Shown: positions 60,408-64,000 of the stretch, one piece after another
How positions within the stretch are numbered: the first letter of the stretch is position 1
How the letters are laid out: every line of letters begins with the position of its first letter
Assembly (NCBI RefSeq): GCF_019219825.1
Contig: NZ_JAHUXH010000001.1
Coordinates: forward strand, 310,001-374,000
Direction: 5' to 3'
DNA: 64,000 nucleotides
DNA from: Streptomyces sp. TRM70350
Lineage (GTDB): Bacteria > Actinomycetota > Actinomycetes > Streptomycetales > Streptomycetaceae
Translations under genes and position numbers: made by a program
Notes under the pieces: model-generated
What the model saw: only the letters and a program-made list of their open reading frames with translations
What the model was told of the DNA's origin: nothing
Databases searched by the model: none

Positions 60408-61922
60408 ATGGTTGAACGGTATGTGATGTCCATCGACCAGGGCACCACCTCCACGCGATGCATCCTGTTCGACCACGGCGGGCGGCTGGTGTCGGTCGCC
60501 CAGCGGGAGCACCAGCAGTACTTCCCCCGGCCCGGCTGGGTCGAGCACGACGCCGTCGAGATCTGGCGCAACCTTGAGCGCGTTGTACCTGAGGCGGTGT
60601 CGAACGCCCGCATTGACGCGGCACAGATCTCGGCCATAGGGATCGCCAACCAGCGCGAGACGACGGTTCTGTGGGACCGTCGGACAGGAGCCCCGCTGGG
60701 CAGGGCGATCGTCTGGCAGGACACCCGCACCGCCCCGCTCGTCGAAGACCTGAGGAAACAGCCCGGAGACGAGTTCTTCCTCGAGCATTGCTGCCTGCCC
60801 CCATCGACCTACTTCTCCGCGCCGCGTATCCGCTGGCTGTTCGACCACGTTGACGGGCTGGAGCAGCGGGCCCGGGACGGCGAGGTGCTGTTCGGCACGA
60901 TGGAGAGCTGGCTCATCTGGAACCTCACCGGTGGCACGGACGGCGGTCTGCACATCACCGACGCCACCAACGCCAGCCGCACCATGCTCATCGACATCCG
61001 CAGGCTGACCTGGGACGAAGCGCTCATGGACTTCTTCGGGGTTCCGCGCCCGATGCTGCCGGAGATCCGGCCCTCGGCCGAGACCTACGGTGAGGCCCGC
61101 TCGGTGCTCCCCGGCGTGCCCATCACGGCCGCCCTCGGCGACCAGCAGGCGGCTCTGTTCGGACAGACCTGCTTCTCGCCCGGCGAGGCGAAATGCACCT
61201 ACGGGACCGGCAGCTTCCTGGTGATGAACACCGGCACCGACCTCGTACGTTCCCGGCACGGGCTCCTCACCACCGTCGCGTACAAGATCGCCGATCAGCC
61301 CACCGTCTACGCCCTGGAAGGCCCGATCGCCGTGACGGGCGCGCTCGTCCAGTGGTTCCGCGACCGTCTGGGCCTGATCAACAGCGCGCCCGAGATCGAG
61401 ACGCTGGCGCGCACCGTCGAGGACAACGGCGGCTGCTACATCGTCCCCGCGTTCTCCGGTCTGTTTGCCCCCCACTGGCGCAGCGACGCCCGAGGCGTCA
61501 TCGTCGGCCTCACGTCGTACATCACGAAGGGCCACCTGGCCCGAGCCGTCCTTGAGGCCACCGGCTGGCAGACACGAGAGGTCGTCGACGCCATGAACGC
61601 CGACTCCGCGCTCGCCCTGAAGCAACTCAAGGTGGACGGAGGCATGACGTCCGACAACCTGCTCATGCAGTTCCTGGCCGATGCGCTCGACGTCCCCGTG
61701 GTGCGGCCCCTGGTCGCCGAGACGGTGTCGCTGGGTGCGGCCTACGCCGCGGGCCTGGCAGCCGGCTACTGGTCGGATCTTGAGGTCCTGCGCCGCAACT
61801 GGCACCGGGCCGCCCAGTGGCTGCCGGACATGGACCCCGAACGGCGAGAGTGGGAGTACGCATGTTGGAAGCGGGCCGTCGAGCGGTCCCTGGGGTGGAT
61901 CCAACCGCCGAAGCGCTCATGA
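60408..61922 (+). CDS. glpK: Glycerol kinase
   Basis: The 504-aa FGGY-family kinase phosphorylates glycerol to sn-glycerol 3-phosphate. Motifs are [19 protein letters not shown] (ATP/phosphate 1), [19 protein letters not shown] and IVWQDTRT, the signature [21 protein letters not shown] and the late [19 protein letters not shown]. The length equals that of known GlpK. Start ATG 60408 lies 42 bp after the IclR gene, so they are an operon. The G1P-dehydrogenase-like enzyme at 19.4 kb would give the opposite glycerol phosphate isomer and is not linked to this gene. A bidirectional hairpin follows. Confidence 0.96.
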   Translation: MVERYVMSIDQGTTSTRCILFDHGGRLVSVAQREHQQYFPRPGWVEHDAVEIWRNLERVVPEAVSNARIDAAQISAIGIANQRETTVLWDRRTGAPLGRAIVWQDTRTAPLVEDLRKQPGDEFFLEHCCLPPSTYFSAPRIRWLFDHVDGLEQRARDGEVLFGTMESWLIWNLTGGTDGGLHITDATNASRTMLIDIRRLTWDEALMDFFGVPRPMLPEIRPSAETYGEARSVLPGVPITAALGDQQAALFGQTCFSPGEAKCTYGTGSFLVMNTGTDLVRSRHGLLTTVAYKIADQPTVYALEGPIAVTGALVQWFRDRLGLINSAPEIETLARTVEDNGGCYIVPAFSGLFAPHWRSDARGVIVGLTSYITKGHLARAVLEATGWQTREVVDAMNADSALALKQLKVDGGMTSDNLLMQFLADALDVPVVRPLVAETVSLGAAYAAGLAAGYWSDLEVLRRNWHRAAQWLPDMDPERREWEYACWKRAVERSLGWIQPPKRS

Positions 61923-61980
61923 CGTGCCGCCCTTGGGCTGGATGCACGGGCTCCTTTACTGCTCTCCCCCGGGAACGACC

Positions 61981-62027
61981 GAGGCCGTCCGGGCCGGCCC
62001 CCGTCGGGTGCCTGCCTGGACGGCCTC
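61981..62027. terminator. Bidirectional hairpin between glpK and katG
   Basis: GAGGCCGTCC (61981-61990) and GGACGGCCTC (62018-62027) are perfect complementary arms around a 27-base GC-rich loop that can pair further. It lies 58 bp after glpK and 15 bp after katG on the opposite strand, so it can end both transcripts. Confidence 0.8.
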
Positions 62028-62041
62028 CTGTCTGACTCAGG

Positions 62042-64000
<1,959 letters not shown>

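Overview
The window reads as a chromosomal segment of a Streptomyces or very close relative. Base composition is very GC-rich with G/C in third codon positions. TTA leucine codons are almost absent (I found two in frame). Several locus types are typical of the genus: a conservon (cvnABCD), a hopanoid operon with embedded MEP-pathway genes, isolated HATPase-only regulators, an LPFR-type small protein and a c-di-AMP riboswitch in front of a LysM/M23 hydrolase. I see no insertion sequence, prophage, CRISPR array or plasmid function.

Layout. 0-15.5 kb is mixed housekeeping and accessory genes: a 5'-truncated Xaa-Pro dipeptidyl-peptidase-like hydrolase, a D-amino-acid-oxidase-like flavoprotein, an ABC-F ATPase, a Tex-like RNA-binding protein, a GlxA-type AraC regulator next to a DJ-1/PfpI protein, a crotonase-fold protein lacking the usual glutamates, type II IPP isomerase-independent (type I) Idi, and a CDF metal exporter. 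Two degenerate tandem-repeat arrays lie here (about 3.96-4.32 kb and 14.09-14.51 kb). 15.6-23.9 kb is a cell-envelope polymer locus: galE (divergent), then a tightly overlapping run of a large CDP-alcohol phosphotransferase, a nucleotidyltransferase, an sn-glycerol-1-phosphate-dehydrogenase-like enzyme, a second CDP-alcohol phosphotransferase and a GT2 glycosyltransferase, followed by an ABC-2 permease and its ATPase. This could make and export a polyol-phosphate glycopolymer.

24.2-37.3 kb is a hopanoid operon: hpnC, hpnD, a 46-aa coupled ORF, hpnE, a polyprenyl diphosphate synthase, squalene-hopene cyclase, hpnG, hpnH, ispG, dxs and hpnO. It covers precursor supply (Dxs, IspG), chain building, squalene synthesis through hydroxysqualene, cyclisation and C35 side-chain formation. 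The cyclase carries a TTA codon, and the 3' end of dxs is a 30-nt repeat whose last copy supplies the ribosome site of hpnO.

37.3-46.1 kb holds a tyrosine phosphatase, two DnaA-box-like sites, a GH36 alpha-galactosidase, the riboswitch and LysM/M23 peptidase, an SGNH hydrolase, a TetR regulator, a Glu/Leu/Phe/Val dehydrogenase and an MBL-fold hydrolase. 46.5-50.7 kb is a conservon with histidine-rich extensions on CvnA and CvnD plus a GAF protein. 50.9-58.7 kb contains tdh-kbl (threonine to glycine), LysR and XRE-cupin regulators, a GNAT, a YjbR-like protein, an MFS exporter, and a split transketolase whose N-terminal half is frameshifted. 58.9-64 kb has tRNA-Pro(GGG), an anti-sigma-like HATPase, an IclR/GylR-like regulator, glycerol kinase and a katG gene that runs off the end of the window.
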